Assembly: GCF_030268685.1 (NCBI RefSeq)
Contig: NZ_BSRQ01000003.1
Span: 224,598 to 288,597, forward strand
Source: Microtetraspora sp. NBRC 13810
GTDB lineage: Bacteria > Actinomycetota > Actinomycetes > Streptosporangiales > Streptosporangiaceae
Reading direction: 5' to 3'
Length of the DNA stretch: 64,000 bases
Shown: in pieces, positions 50,591 through 58,869 of the stretch
How the letters are laid out: each line of letters opens with the position of its first letter
How positions within the stretch are numbered: position 1 is the stretch's first letter
Position numbers and translations under genes: made by a program
Notes under the pieces: generated by a model
The model's database searches: none
What the model saw: the letters and a program-made list of their open reading frames with translations, nothing else
Told to the model about the DNA's origin: nothing

Positions 50591-52171
50591 CTAGTCGAAC
50601 GCGGGCATCGGCTGCTTGGCCTCGGCGTCCGCCTCGGAGGGGGCGGAACCGCGCAGCGGGATCTCCTTGATGAAGAACGCCAGCACGGGGACCGCCACCG
50701 CGAAGAAGATCGCCCACCAGAACACGCCGGAGATCGAGGAGGCGAGCGCCTCCAGGAAGCCGGTGCGCACGGGCGCGGGGAGCCGCTGGAGGGCCGCCGG
50801 GTCGATCTGGCCGCCTCCCGAGGCGAGCTGCGCGCCCTGCGGGCCGAGCTTCTCGGCGAGGCCGGCGGTGAGGCGACTGTTGAAGACGGCGCCGAACAGC
50901 GACACGCCGAACGATCCGCCGATGGAGCGGAAGAACGTCGCGGCGCTGCTGGCGACGCCCAGGTCCTTCTGTTCGACGCTGTTCTGCGCGATCAGCAGCG
51001 TGGTCTGCATGAGGAAGCCCATGCCGAGTCCCAGCACGGCGATGAAGACGCCGGTCTGCCAGCTCGGGGTGTCCACCCCCTGGAGGGACAGCAGCCACAT
51101 GCCGATGGCCATGACCACGCCACCGAGGACCGGGTAGATCTTGTACTTGCCGGTCCTGGTGATCGCCCGGCCGATGAACAGCGACACGACCATGGAGGCG
51201 GCCATCATCGGCAGCAGGAGCAGGCCGGAGTTGGTCGCCGAGGCGCCCTGGACGGTCTGCTGGTACAGCGGCAGGAAGTTGATCGCGCCGAACATCGCGA
51301 AGCCGAGCAGGAAGCCCACCAGCGAGATCAGCGTGAAGTTGCGGTTGCGGAACAGGCCGAGCGGCATGATCGGCTCGGCGGCCCGGCGCTCGACCGGGAC
51401 GAAGGCGGCGAGCATGACCACCGCGAGCACGGCGAGGCCGATGATCTGCGGCGAGTTCCAGTCGTACTGGTTGCCGCCCCAGGTGGTGATGAGCACGAGC
51501 GCGACGATGCCGACCGACAGCAGCACGGCGCCGGTCCAGTCGATGCGGTGCTCGGCCTTGCGCTTGGGCAGCTTCAGCTTCAGCGCGAGCACGACGAGGG
51601 CGACCGCGCCGACCGGCAGGTTGACGTAGAAGGCCCAGCGCCAGTCGAGGTTGTCGGTGATGAAGCCGCCGACGAGCGGCCCGGCGATCATCGCCAGCGA
51701 CATGACGCCGGCCATGATGCCCTGGTACTGGCCGCGCTCACGGGGCGGGACGAGGTCGCCGATGATGGCCATCGCGTTGACCATCAGGCCGCCGCCGCCG
51801 AGGCCCTGCAGCGCGCGGAAGGCGATGAGCTGCCCCATGCCCATGTCGGGGCCGCCGAGCAGTTCGGATCCGGCCATGCCGCACAGCACCGAACCGATCA
51901 TGAAGATCACGATCGAGGCGATGAAGATGGCCTTCCTGCCGTACAGGTCGCCGATCTTGCCCCAGATCGGCGTGGACACCGTGGTGCCGAGAACATAGGC
52001 GGTGACGACCCATGACAGGTGCGCCAGCCCGCCGAGCTCGCCGACGATGCGCGGCATCGCGGTGCCGACGATCATGTTGTCCAGCATGGCCAGCATGATC
52101 GCGAGCATGAGCCCGGGTAGAACGACCATGACCTCCCGCCGCCGTCCTGGCGCGGCTTGGGTCTCCGACAC
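50591..52171 (-). CDS. DHA2-family MFS drug exporter, 14 TM helices
   Basis: A 526-residue inner-membrane antiporter of the EmrB/QacA type. It has [14 protein letters not shown] in helix 1, motif [26 protein letters not shown], and motif C-like [24 protein letters not shown]. The hydrophobic pattern gives 14 helices. GTG 52171 follows a GGGGG-rich ribosome site. A TetR gene is divergent and two near-identical dyads lie between them, so the exporter is probably derepressed by its own substrate. Confidence 0.94.
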   Translation of the reverse strand: MSETQAAPGRRREVMVVLPGLMLAIMLAMLDNMIVGTAMPRIVGELGGLAHLSWVVTAYVLGTTVSTPIWGKIGDLYGRKAIFIASIVIFMIGSVLCGMAGSELLGGPDMGMGQLIAFRALQGLGGGGLMVNAMAIIGDLVPPRERGQYQGIMAGVMSLAMIAGPLVGGFITDNLDWRWAFYVNLPVGAVALVVLALKLKLPKRKAEHRIDWTGAVLLSVGIVALVLITTWGGNQYDWNSPQIIGLAVLAVVMLAAFVPVERRAAEPIMPLGLFRNRNFTLISLVGFLLGFAMFGAINFLPLYQQTVQGASATNSGLLLLPMMAASMVVSLFIGRAITRTGKYKIYPVLGGVVMAIGMWLLSLQGVDTPSWQTGVFIAVLGLGMGFLMQTTLLIAQNSVEQKDLGVASSAATFFRSIGGSFGVSLFGAVFNSRLTAGLAEKLGPQGAQLASGGGQIDPAALQRLPAPVRTGFLEALASSISGVFWWAIFFAVAVPVLAFFIKEIPLRGSAPSEADAEAKQPMPAFD

Positions 52172-52203
52172 TTCAGTGCCCCCTAGCGAAACGATCTTGC
52201 TTA

Positions 52204-52267
52204 CTTGCCGACCGGCAAGCTTGAGATAGCCTGGGCAGGCTAAGCGGCTTACTTGCCGGTCGTCAAG
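52204..52267. promoter_or_regulatory. Two TetR operators between exporter and repressor genes
   Basis: CTTGCCG-AC-CGGCAAG (52204-52219) is a perfect 7-2-7 dyad. CTTGCCG-GT-CGTCAAG (52252-52267) is the same site with one mismatch. Both are preceded by TTA. Their centres are 48 bp apart. One lies close to the exporter start and the other close to tetR, which suits joint repression and autoregulation. Confidence 0.85.
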
Positions 52268-52289
52268 TTAATAAGGATGCAAAGACCAC

Positions 52290-52838
52290 ATGAGGGCCAA
52301 CGCCGACACCCGCACTCGAATCCAGCAAGTCGCCCTCACGTTATTCAACGAGAAGGGCTACCAGGCGACCTCACTCCGGGAGATCGCCGAAGAACTGGGC
52401 GTGACGAAGGCTGCTCTCTACTACCACTTCAAGACGAAAGAGGACATCGTCGCGAGCCTCTCCGAGGACCGGCTGGCGAACCTGCAACGTCTCCTGGACT
52501 GGGCGCGGAGCCAGCCGCCGACCGTCGAGACCCGCATGGAGATCCTGCGGCGTTACAGCACCAACCTGTACAAGAGCCGGCACGCCGAGGTCATGCGCTT
52601 CTTCGAGCGCAACCAGGCGCCGCTCCGCGACCATCCGAGCCTGGGCAAGTACCGGGAGCTCATGCTCGACCTGATCTCGCTGCTCAGCCCGGCCGAGGCG
52701 ACCGCCACCGTCAAGGTCAAGTCCTCGATGGCGCTCTTCGCCCTGCACACCGTCTGGATCCTGCCGCTCGACCTCACCGACGAGGAGCGCATGCACGCGT
52801 CGCTGGAGGTCGCCCTGGAAATGGTGTCCGGCGGCTGA
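52290..52838 (+). CDS. TetR-family repressor of the divergent MFS exporter
   Basis: A 182-residue regulator. The helix-turn-helix is at about 7-55: TRTRIQQVALTLFNEKGYQATSLREIAEELGVTKAALYYHFKTKEDIV. The ligand domain is helical (EVMRFFERNQAPLRDHPSLGKYRELMLDLI). AAGGA lies a little far (13 nt) from the ATG. The two dyads upstream and the divergent 14-TM exporter are the classic arrangement of a drug-responsive repressor. The inducer is unknown. Confidence 0.93.
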   Translation: MRANADTRTRIQQVALTLFNEKGYQATSLREIAEELGVTKAALYYHFKTKEDIVASLSEDRLANLQRLLDWARSQPPTVETRMEILRRYSTNLYKSRHAEVMRFFERNQAPLRDHPSLGKYRELMLDLISLLSPAEATATVKVKSSMALFALHTVWILPLDLTDEERMHASLEVALEMVSGG

Positions 52839-52861
52839 GCCCCCCGCGGGGAGGGGCTCAG
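52835..52861. terminator. Hairpin terminator overlapping the tetR stop
   Basis: CTGAGCCCC (52835-52843) and GGGGCTCAG (52853-52861) form a 9-bp stem that includes the tetR TGA and lies before the convergent MetE-like gene. Confidence 0.65.
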
Positions 52862-52874
52862 CACGGGGGCGTGC

Positions 52875-53987
52875 TCAGCCCCAGACCTCTTCGGCGGTCT
52901 CCACGATCAGGCGCAGCTTGGCGAGCTGCTCCTCCCGGGTCAGCGCGTTGCCCTCGACGGTGGAGGAGAAGCCGCACTGCGGCGACAGGCAGAGCTGGTC
53001 GAGGTCGACGAACTTCGACGCCTCCTCGATCCGCCGCTTGAGCCGGTCCTTGGACTCCAGCTCGCCGCGCTTGGTGGTCACCAGGCCGAGCACGACCATC
53101 TTGCCCGGCGGCACGAAGCGCAGCGGCTCGAAGCCGCCCGACCGCTCGTCGTCGAACTCCAGGAAGAACCCGTCCACGCCCAGCTCGCCGAACAGCGCCT
53201 CGGCGACGAAGTCGTAGCTGCCCGATGCGGCCCAGGAGGAGCGGAAGTTGCCCCGGCACATGTGGGTGGTCACCGACATGCCCTCCGGCCGCCCGGCCAG
53301 CGCCGCGTTGATCTGCCGGATGTAACGCAGGTGCAGGTGCTCGGCGTCCTCGCCGCGCGCCTCCACCTCGGCGCGCTGGGAGGGGTCGTTGAGGTAGGCC
53401 AGGCTGGTGTCGTCGAACTGCAGGTACGTGCAGCCCAGCTCGCCGATCCGGCGCACCTGCTCGGCGTAGGCGGCGCTCAGGTCGGTCCAGAACTCCTCGA
53501 TGTCGGGGTAGACCGCCGGGTCGATCGAGGCCCGCCCGCCGCGGTAGTGGACCATGTTGGGCGACGGGATGGTCAGTTTGGGCGTGGCCGTCGTCACCTG
53601 TTCGCCCAGGAAGGTGAAGGCGTCGCCGAAGATGGTCTGGTCCAGCGCGACCTTGCCGGTGACGCGCAGCCCGGAGGGCGCGAACTCCAGGGTCTCGTTC
53701 TCGTTCTCGAAGCGCACCGAGATGCGCTCCTCGGACTTCTCGATCCCGCCGAGCTGGTAGATGAAGTCCATGTGCCAGGAGTTGCGGCGGAACTCCCCGT
53801 CGGTCGCCGACCGGAGGCCCACCTCCTCCTGCGCCCGCACGACCTCGCGGATCGCGGCGTCCTCCGCCTCCTTGAGCGCGGCGGCGTCGATCCGCCCCGC
53901 CGCGAAGTCGTCCCGGGCCGCCAGCAGCGCCTCCGGCCGCAGCAGGCTGCCGACATGATCGGCACGGAAGGGGGGTGTGGTACGCAT
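52875..53987 (-). CDS. MetE-like (cobalamin-independent) methyltransferase, YxjG type
   Basis: A 370-residue TIM-barrel protein related to the C-terminal half of methionine synthase MetE. It has FRADHVGSLLRPEALLAAR, the substrate region ATDGEFRRNSWHMDFI, LQFDDTSLAYL, and zinc ligands in VTTHMCRGNF (His, Cys) and LSPQCGFSS (Cys). It probably transfers a methyl group to homocysteine or a related thiol; members such as YxjG work with an unknown donor. GGAG lies 8 nt before the ATG. It is separated by 102 bp from rhamnulokinase and shares its strand, but no functional link is evident. Confidence 0.88.
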   Translation of the reverse strand: MRTTPPFRADHVGSLLRPEALLAARDDFAAGRIDAAALKEAEDAAIREVVRAQEEVGLRSATDGEFRRNSWHMDFIYQLGGIEKSEERISVRFENENETLEFAPSGLRVTGKVALDQTIFGDAFTFLGEQVTTATPKLTIPSPNMVHYRGGRASIDPAVYPDIEEFWTDLSAAYAEQVRRIGELGCTYLQFDDTSLAYLNDPSQRAEVEARGEDAEHLHLRYIRQINAALAGRPEGMSVTTHMCRGNFRSSWAASGSYDFVAEALFGELGVDGFFLEFDDERSGGFEPLRFVPPGKMVVLGLVTTKRGELESKDRLKRRIEEASKFVDLDQLCLSPQCGFSSTVEGNALTREEQLAKLRLIVETAEEVWG

Positions 53988-54089
53988 AGCGCCATCTCCA
54001 GAAATATGACGAGAACGTGTTACAAATCAGGATGCTCTCGTACGGCGGGTCACCGGGACAACCTCCCGGCAAGATCCCGGAGGAGATCC

Positions 54090-55517
54090 TCAGGAGAACC
54101 GTGAACCGAGCAGCGCCTCGGCGTCGTCCCAGCCCACTGTGGTCGCGGCCGGCTCGTAGACCGTGATCGGCTCGGCCCGCCGTACGAGGTCGCGGAGCTC
54201 GGCCAGGCTGCCCACCTCGCCGCGCGCGCGGGCCTGGACGAGGGCGTTGCCCAGCGCCGCCGCCTCGACCGGGCCGGCCAGCACCGGCAGCTCGCAGGCC
54301 GCCGCGGTCAGCTCGCACAGCAGCGCGTTGCGCGCTCCCCCGCCGACCACGTGGATCACCTCCACCGGATGGCCGCTGAGCCGTACGGCGTCGCGCAGGG
54401 TGCGGCGGTAGGCCAGCGCCAGGCTCTCCAGCACGCACCGCACGAGCGCCGCGCGGTCCGCGGGGGGCCGCTGGCCGGTGCGCTCGCAGAAGGCGGCGAT
54501 CCTGGCCGGCATGTCGCCCGGCGGCAGGAAGACCGGGTCGTCGGGATCGATGACCGCGGCGAACGGCGGCGCCTGGGCCGCCGCGGCGAGCAGCTCGCCG
54601 AGGTCCGGTCCGCCCCAGACGCGCACGCACTCCTGGAGGATCCACAGGCCCATGACGTTGCGCAGGTACCGGATCGTGCCGTCCACGCCGCCCTCGTTGG
54701 TGAAGTTGGCCAGCCGCCCGGCCTCCGACAGCACCGGGGCGGCGAGCTCCACCCCCACCAGCGACCAGGTGCCCGAGGAGATGTAGGCGAAGCGCTCACC
54801 GGCGGCGGGCACGGCGGCCACCGCGGAGGCGGTGTCGTGCGAGGCCACCGCGGTGACCGGGACGGCGCCGAGCCCGAGCTCGGCCAGGTCCGGCCGCAGC
54901 GTCCCGGCCGGGGCGCCCGGCTCGCGGAGCGGGGCGAAGATCCGCCGCGGCAGGCCGAGCCGGTCGATGAGCGGCCACGCCCAGGCGCGCTCGCGCACGT
55001 CGTAGAGGCCGGTGGTGGAGGCGTTGGTGGCCTCCGCGCCGATCGAGCCGGTCAGCCAGTAGGTCAGCAGGTCGGGGATCATCAGCATCGTCCGCGCGCC
55101 GTCCAGGCGGTCGGCGAGGAGCTGGTAGACCGTGTTGAACGGCAGGAACTGCAGGCCGCTCGTCCCATACAGGGTGTCCGCGCCCAGCTCGGCGACGAGC
55201 CGTTCCATCACCCCGCCGGTCCGCTCGTCCCGGTAGTGCACCGGGTTGCCGATCAGCCGTCCCGCCTCGTCGAGCAGGCCGTAGTCGACGGCCCAGGAGT
55301 CCACGCCGATCGAGGCCAGCTCCGGCCCGGCCCTGCGCAGCCCGTCGAGCACTCCCTGGTAGAGGGCGAGGACGTCCCAGTGCAGGGTGCCGGCGGCGCG
55401 CACCGGGCGGTTGGCGAACCGGTGCGCCTCCGCCAGGCGCAGCGAGCCGCCGGCCAGCTCGACGGTCATGATCCTGCCGCTGGAGGCTCCGAGGTCGACG
55501 GCCGCGTAGATGCTCAT
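54090..55517 (-). CDS. rhaB: Rhamnulokinase
   Basis: A 475-residue FGGY-family kinase that phosphorylates L-rhamnulose. Family features: YAAVDLGASSGRIMTVEL with the ATP loop, IGVDSWAVDYGLLD, GNPVHYRDERT, ASHDTASAVAAVP with the catalytic Asp, YISSGTWSLVGVEL, and HVVGGGARNALLCELTAAACELPV. The segments FTNEGGVDGTIRYLRNVMGLWILQEC are typical of RhaB rather than xylulokinase. No isomerase or aldolase of the rhamnose pathway is in the window. The upstream gap has two copies of ATTAAAACG that may be operator half-sites. Confidence 0.9.
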   Translation of the reverse strand: MSIYAAVDLGASSGRIMTVELAGGSLRLAEAHRFANRPVRAAGTLHWDVLALYQGVLDGLRRAGPELASIGVDSWAVDYGLLDEAGRLIGNPVHYRDERTGGVMERLVAELGADTLYGTSGLQFLPFNTVYQLLADRLDGARTMLMIPDLLTYWLTGSIGAEATNASTTGLYDVRERAWAWPLIDRLGLPRRIFAPLREPGAPAGTLRPDLAELGLGAVPVTAVASHDTASAVAAVPAAGERFAYISSGTWSLVGVELAAPVLSEAGRLANFTNEGGVDGTIRYLRNVMGLWILQECVRVWGGPDLGELLAAAAQAPPFAAVIDPDDPVFLPPGDMPARIAAFCERTGQRPPADRAALVRCVLESLALAYRRTLRDAVRLSGHPVEVIHVVGGGARNALLCELTAAACELPVLAGPVEAAALGNALVQARARGEVGSLAELRDLVRRAEPITVYEPAATTVGWDDAEALLGSRFS

Positions 55518-55525
55518 AGCCCCCG

Positions 55526-55601
55526 ATTAAAACGAATCAACCCGGAGAACGCCAACCCGCCCGGGCCCCCTTCCACAGCTATGGGATGTGGCATTAAAAC
55601 G
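55526..55601. promoter_or_regulatory. Direct repeats ATTAAAACG upstream of rhaB
   Basis: ATTAAAACG occurs at 55526-55534 and 55593-55601 in a gap that is otherwise GC-rich. The second copy continues as a partial dyad ACGTT. A LacI- or DeoR-type sugar regulator is a possible binder. Confidence 0.35.
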
Positions 55602-55644
55602 TTCCATTCGGGTTGCGGGGCCCAGCGGCGGGAAACACCGTCGC

Positions 55645-55893
55645 ATGACAGAGAACACGCAGGTCATCCACCTCAAGAACCTCATCGACGGGCTCTACAC
55701 CGCCCAGGAGCGGGTCAACCGCAGCGACATCCGCGAGCGCATGGTCGCCGCCGAGCTGCCGTCCGATCTGATGGTCTACTTCGACTGGCTGCCCGAGGGC
55801 GACTACGAGCAGGAAGAGCTGGTGGAGACCCTGAACCAGATGATCGACGAAGGCGGGCGGAGGGCCGACCTGGGACAGATCCCCGAGGTGTGA
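55645..55893 (+). CDS. Small acidic protein, unknown function
   Basis: An 82-residue protein: VIHLKNLIDGLYTAQERVNR then MVAAELPSDLMVYFDWLPEGDYEQEELVETLNQMIDE and a charged tail ending LGQIPEV. It is mainly helical and acidic, with no membrane segment. I do not recognise a family. ATG 55645 has a GGGAA-type site about 10 nt upstream. It lies 36 bp before the RsbW-like ATPase gene in the same direction and may be cotranscribed with it, so a role as a partner or antagonist of that ATPase is conceivable but unproven. Confidence 0.72.
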   Translation: MTENTQVIHLKNLIDGLYTAQERVNRSDIRERMVAAELPSDLMVYFDWLPEGDYEQEELVETLNQMIDEGGRRADLGQIPEV

Positions 55894-55929
55894 GGGTTAA
55901 CCGAACGTCGCCGGGGCAGCAGAAAACAT

Positions 55930-56370
55930 GTGTATACGAGGATCGCACTGCAACTGCCGCGAGACGCGTCTAGCGTCCCGCTCATCAGGCGCCTCCTCGA
56001 TGCCACCCTCCGCACTCTGGGCGTCGTCCCCCAGATCCGTGACGACATCCAGATCATCCTGTCCGAGGCATGTTCGAACGTCGTGCGGCACGCCGTGCCC
56101 AGCGTGGAGTACACGGTCCAGGCGATGGTCGAGGACGACAGGTGCGTCATAGAGATCACCGACGCGGGCGGTGGCTTCGATCCCGGTGCCGTCAAACCAT
56201 CCAGCACCGTAGCCGAGAACGGCAGAGGTCTGCAGATCATGCGGGCGCTCGCCGACGAGCTCGACGTCGCCGACGTTGGCGGCGGAACCCGGGTCAGCGT
56301 GGCGAAGGCGCTGCACTTCTGCGCGGACGCGCCGGCCCAGTCGCTGCACCGCCCCCTGGCGCGGCACTGA
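55930..56370 (+). CDS. RsbW-like ATP-binding protein (anti-sigma factor type)
   Basis: A 146-residue GHKL ATPase. N box IILSEACSNVVRHA has Glu46 and Asn50; the G1 box is IEITDAGGGFDPG and the G2 box ENGRGLQIMRALADELDV. It has no membrane or sensor part. Such single-domain HATPase_c_2 proteins in actinomycetes bind sigma factors or phosphorylate anti-sigma antagonists. No sigma factor or STAS protein lies beside it; the small acidic protein upstream is the only candidate partner. GTG 55930 has only a weak ribosome site. Confidence 0.86.
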   Translation: MYTRIALQLPRDASSVPLIRRLLDATLRTLGVVPQIRDDIQIILSEACSNVVRHAVPSVEYTVQAMVEDDRCVIEITDAGGGFDPGAVKPSSTVAENGRGLQIMRALADELDVADVGGGTRVSVAKALHFCADAPAQSLHRPLARH

Positions 56371-56629
56371 GGGAACCGTGGGCGGCGAACGCGCCGCCCG
56401 CCCGGTTCCCCGGCCCGGCGGGGCGCCGGGAGCGGCCGGACGGCGACCCGTCGGCGGGCGGGCGCGCCGGCGCCGACTCCCGGACGGCGGGGCGTTCCCG
56501 CCTCCCGGTGGTGCTCGCCAGCACGGCCAGCGACAGCAGTGTCACCAACGAGATCACCACCACCGCCACCAGGACGAGCACCGCGATGATGCCGATGCTC
56601 GCGGCCACCTGCAACAGGGTCAACCACAT
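56294..56629 (-). CDS. Possible small membrane protein
   Basis: A 111-residue frame with one hydrophobic helix at about 8-38 (ASIGIIAVLVLVAVVVISLVTLLSLAVL) and a Pro/Arg/Gly-rich tail. GGGAGG lies 10 nt before ATG 56629. Its last 77 bp overlap the convergent RsbW-like gene, and the tail is low-complexity, so the true end or even the gene is uncertain. The N-terminal helix with a good ribosome site is the argument for it. Confidence 0.5.
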   Translation of the reverse strand: MWLTLLQVAASIGIIAVLVLVAVVVISLVTLLSLAVLASTTGRRERPAVRESAPARPPADGSPSGRSRRPAGPGNRAGGAFAAHGSLSAAPGGGAATGPARPRRSAAPSPR

Positions 56630-56734
56630 CGCCGCATACCTCCCTCGCCTGAGGGCGATGGTGCCCGTTTCATCCGGACCTAATGGTCATAAACCTATAT
56701 CGCTTTGATCGTTATGCTCCGCACGCGCCCGCGC

Positions 56735-57532
56735 TCAGCGCGCGGCCCCGGCCGCCCGGGAGCGGCGGGCCCCGCTCCCGTCCCCCGCGGGGAGCGGCGG
56801 GCCGAGCTCGTGCCCCGCCTCACGGGCCATCCCGGCGAAGCGCGAGGCGTCCCGTACGGCGGCGCCGCCCTGATCGTTGTTGAAGTAGACGTAGAGCTCG
56901 TCCCAGTCATTCCCGATCCGGCGCAGCCAGGAGGCCAGTGAGGCGTCCCCGTACGAGGGGAGCGGGCGGGCGCGGCCTTCGTGCAGCCGGAGGTAGCCCC
57001 AGCGGGCGGTGCGCCACAGCGGGATCAGGGGGCGGCCCAGGCGGTCGGCCCAGCACAGGGCGGCGCCGCGCGCGGACAGTGTCTCGCGGACCTCCTCGGT
57101 CCACCAGGAGTCGTGCCGGGGCTCGACGGCGACGCGCACCCCGGACGGGAAGCGGGCCAGGCAGTCGTCCAGCAGCGCCGGCGCGACGGTGAGGCTCGGC
57201 GGGAGCTGAAGCAGGATCGGGCCGAGCCGGTCGCCGAGGCCGCCCGCCGCCGCCATCAGCCGCTCCACCGGCTCACCCGGCTCGCGCAGCCGCTTGACGT
57301 GCGTGAGGAACCGGCTGGCCTTGACCGCCATGACAAACCCGGGCGGGGTCCGCTCCCGCCAGCCGGCGAACGTCTCGGCCGAGGGCAGCCGGTAGAACGC
57401 GTTGTTGTTCTCCACCGTGCCGAAGCACTCGGCGTACCGCTCCAGCCACAGCCTTCGCGGCACGCCCTCGGGATAGAACCGGCCGCGCCAGTCGGCGTAC
57501 ATCCATCCCGAGGTCCCCACGTTGATCCGCAC
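56735..57532 (-). CDS. DUF72 (YecE-family) protein
   Basis: A 265-residue TIM-barrel protein. It has the family start INVGTSGWMYADWRGRFYP, then AECFGTVENNNAFYRLPSAETFAGWRERTPPGFVMAVKASRFLTH, LGPILLQLPPSL, VAVEPRHDSWW and YVYFNNDQGGAAVRDA. The strictly conserved Glu/Asn in VENN and the Asn-Asn-Asp near the end suggest an active site, but no reaction is established. GTG 57532 has GGGGAGGGG just upstream. A low-complexity tail (RRSRAAGAAR) is unusual. Confidence 0.9.
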   Translation of the reverse strand: MRINVGTSGWMYADWRGRFYPEGVPRRLWLERYAECFGTVENNNAFYRLPSAETFAGWRERTPPGFVMAVKASRFLTHVKRLREPGEPVERLMAAAGGLGDRLGPILLQLPPSLTVAPALLDDCLARFPSGVRVAVEPRHDSWWTEEVRETLSARGAALCWADRLGRPLIPLWRTARWGYLRLHEGRARPLPSYGDASLASWLRRIGNDWDELYVYFNNDQGGAAVRDASRFAGMAREAGHELGPPLPAGDGSGARRSRAAGAAR

Positions 57533-57599
57533 GCCCCTCCCCTACCCCGGCGATCCGGCAGCAGGCGTGGGCCGTGGGACGGGCCGTGGGATGCGCGGC

Positions 57600-57764
57600 T
57601 CAGGCGCGGCGGGCGCGCACCAGCCTGGAGACGCCGCCGACCGCGAGGACGACGAGCCCGGCGATCAGGGCCCACTTGAGCAGCGTGCCGAGCAGGCTCA
57701 CGAGCCAGCCGAGCACCACGAAACCGACCACGACGGCCGCGACGACCATGAGGATTCTTCCCAT
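57600..57764 (-). CDS. 54-residue membrane protein
   Basis: This short gene reads MGRILMVVAAVVVGFVVLGW, then LVSLLGTLLKWALIAGLVVL and AVGGVSRLVRARRA. Two hydrophobic helices and a basic tail make it a small inner-membrane protein; function unknown. The ATG at 57764 has TACCGT exactly 7 nt upstream and no ribosome site, matching other leaderless starts in the window. It lies between DUF72 and Ppx/GppA genes, all on the minus strand. Confidence 0.75.
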   Translation of the reverse strand: MGRILMVVAAVVVGFVVLGWLVSLLGTLLKWALIAGLVVLAVGGVSRLVRARRA

Positions 57765-57839
57765 GCCCGCAACGGTAGACTCCGCGGATCCGCCGTGGCG
57801 GGCCGCGGAGCGGAAGTCAGGGGCGAGCCAGGGTCTCCC

Positions 57840-58802
57840 TCAGGGCAGGATCGGGGACGTCGCGATGAGCGAGGGCGCCGCCATGGCGTCGAGCCGGCGC
57901 AGTATCACGCCCTCGCGCAGCGCCCACGGGCACACCTCCAGCCGGGTGACCTCGAACAGGTCCATCACCGCGTCGGCGACGATCGCGCCCGCCGCGAGCT
58001 GCGCCGCGCGGCCCTCCGACACCCCGGGGAGCTGGGCGCGCTCGGCGACGGTCGAGCGGACGAGGCGTTCGGTCCACTGGGTCAGGTCGCCGTGCGACAG
58101 CGAGCGGCCCACGTAGGGCCCGTCGCTGGAGGGCGCGGCGCCGGCCATCCTGGCGAGCTGCTTGAAGGTCTTGGAGGTGGCGACCGCCCGGTCCGGCCTG
58201 CCGTACCGGGCCACGCCGCCGACCGTGCGGGCGATCTCGGCCCTGACGTGCCTGCGCAGCCTCCTGACCTCGTCGGGGCTGGGCGGGTCGGCGCCGAGCC
58301 AGTCGCGGGTCAGCCGCCCGGCGCCCAGCGGCAGCGACACCGCCACGTCCGGCTCCTCGTCGGTGCCGCCGCAGATCTCCAGCGAGCCGCCGCCGATGTC
58401 GAAGACGACCAGCCGCCCGGCCGACCAGCCGAACCAGCGGCGGACGGCGAGGAAGGTGAGCCGCGCCTCCTCGTCACCGGACAGCAGCCGGATGGCGACC
58501 CCCGTCTCGTCCCTGATCTCGGAGATCACCTCCTCGCCGTTGGTGGCGTCGCGCACCGCCGAGGTGGCGAAGGCCATGAGCTCCTCCACGCCCTTGTCCT
58601 CCGCGACGCTCACGCACCGGTCCACGAACTCGCGCAGCCGGGCCGCCCCGCGCTCGGACAGCAGTTCGCCGTCCTCCATGTGCTCCGACAGCCGCAAATC
58701 CAGCTTGTGGGAGAACGCGGGCAGCGGACGCGCTCCCCTGTGCGCGTCCACCACCAGCAGGTGCACCGTGTTGGAACCGATGTCGAGGACTCCGAGTCGC
58801 AT
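57840..58802 (-). CDS. Ppx/GppA-family phosphatase
   Basis: A 320-residue member of the ASKHA fold. Motifs are [19 protein letters not shown] (phosphate 1), [23 protein letters not shown] (phosphate 2) and [15 protein letters not shown]. It should act as an exopolyphosphatase or as a pppGpp phosphohydrolase; the short form (about 310 residues) is like mycobacterial Ppx1/Ppx2, which differ in this respect. ATG 58802 follows a TAGCGT box by 6 nt with no ribosome site. Confidence 0.93.
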   Translation of the reverse strand: MRLGVLDIGSNTVHLLVVDAHRGARPLPAFSHKLDLRLSEHMEDGELLSERGAARLREFVDRCVSVAEDKGVEELMAFATSAVRDATNGEEVISEIRDETGVAIRLLSGDEEARLTFLAVRRWFGWSAGRLVVFDIGGGSLEICGGTDEEPDVAVSLPLGAGRLTRDWLGADPPSPDEVRRLRRHVRAEIARTVGGVARYGRPDRAVATSKTFKQLARMAGAAPSSDGPYVGRSLSHGDLTQWTERLVRSTVAERAQLPGVSEGRAAQLAAGAIVADAVMDLFEVTRLEVCPWALREGVILRRLDAMAAPSLIATSPILP

Positions 58803-58869
58803 GATCCGACGCTACTACCCTGTACAAGGGCACATTCCACGCGGATCACCCCCCTGGCGTAGGGCCAGG

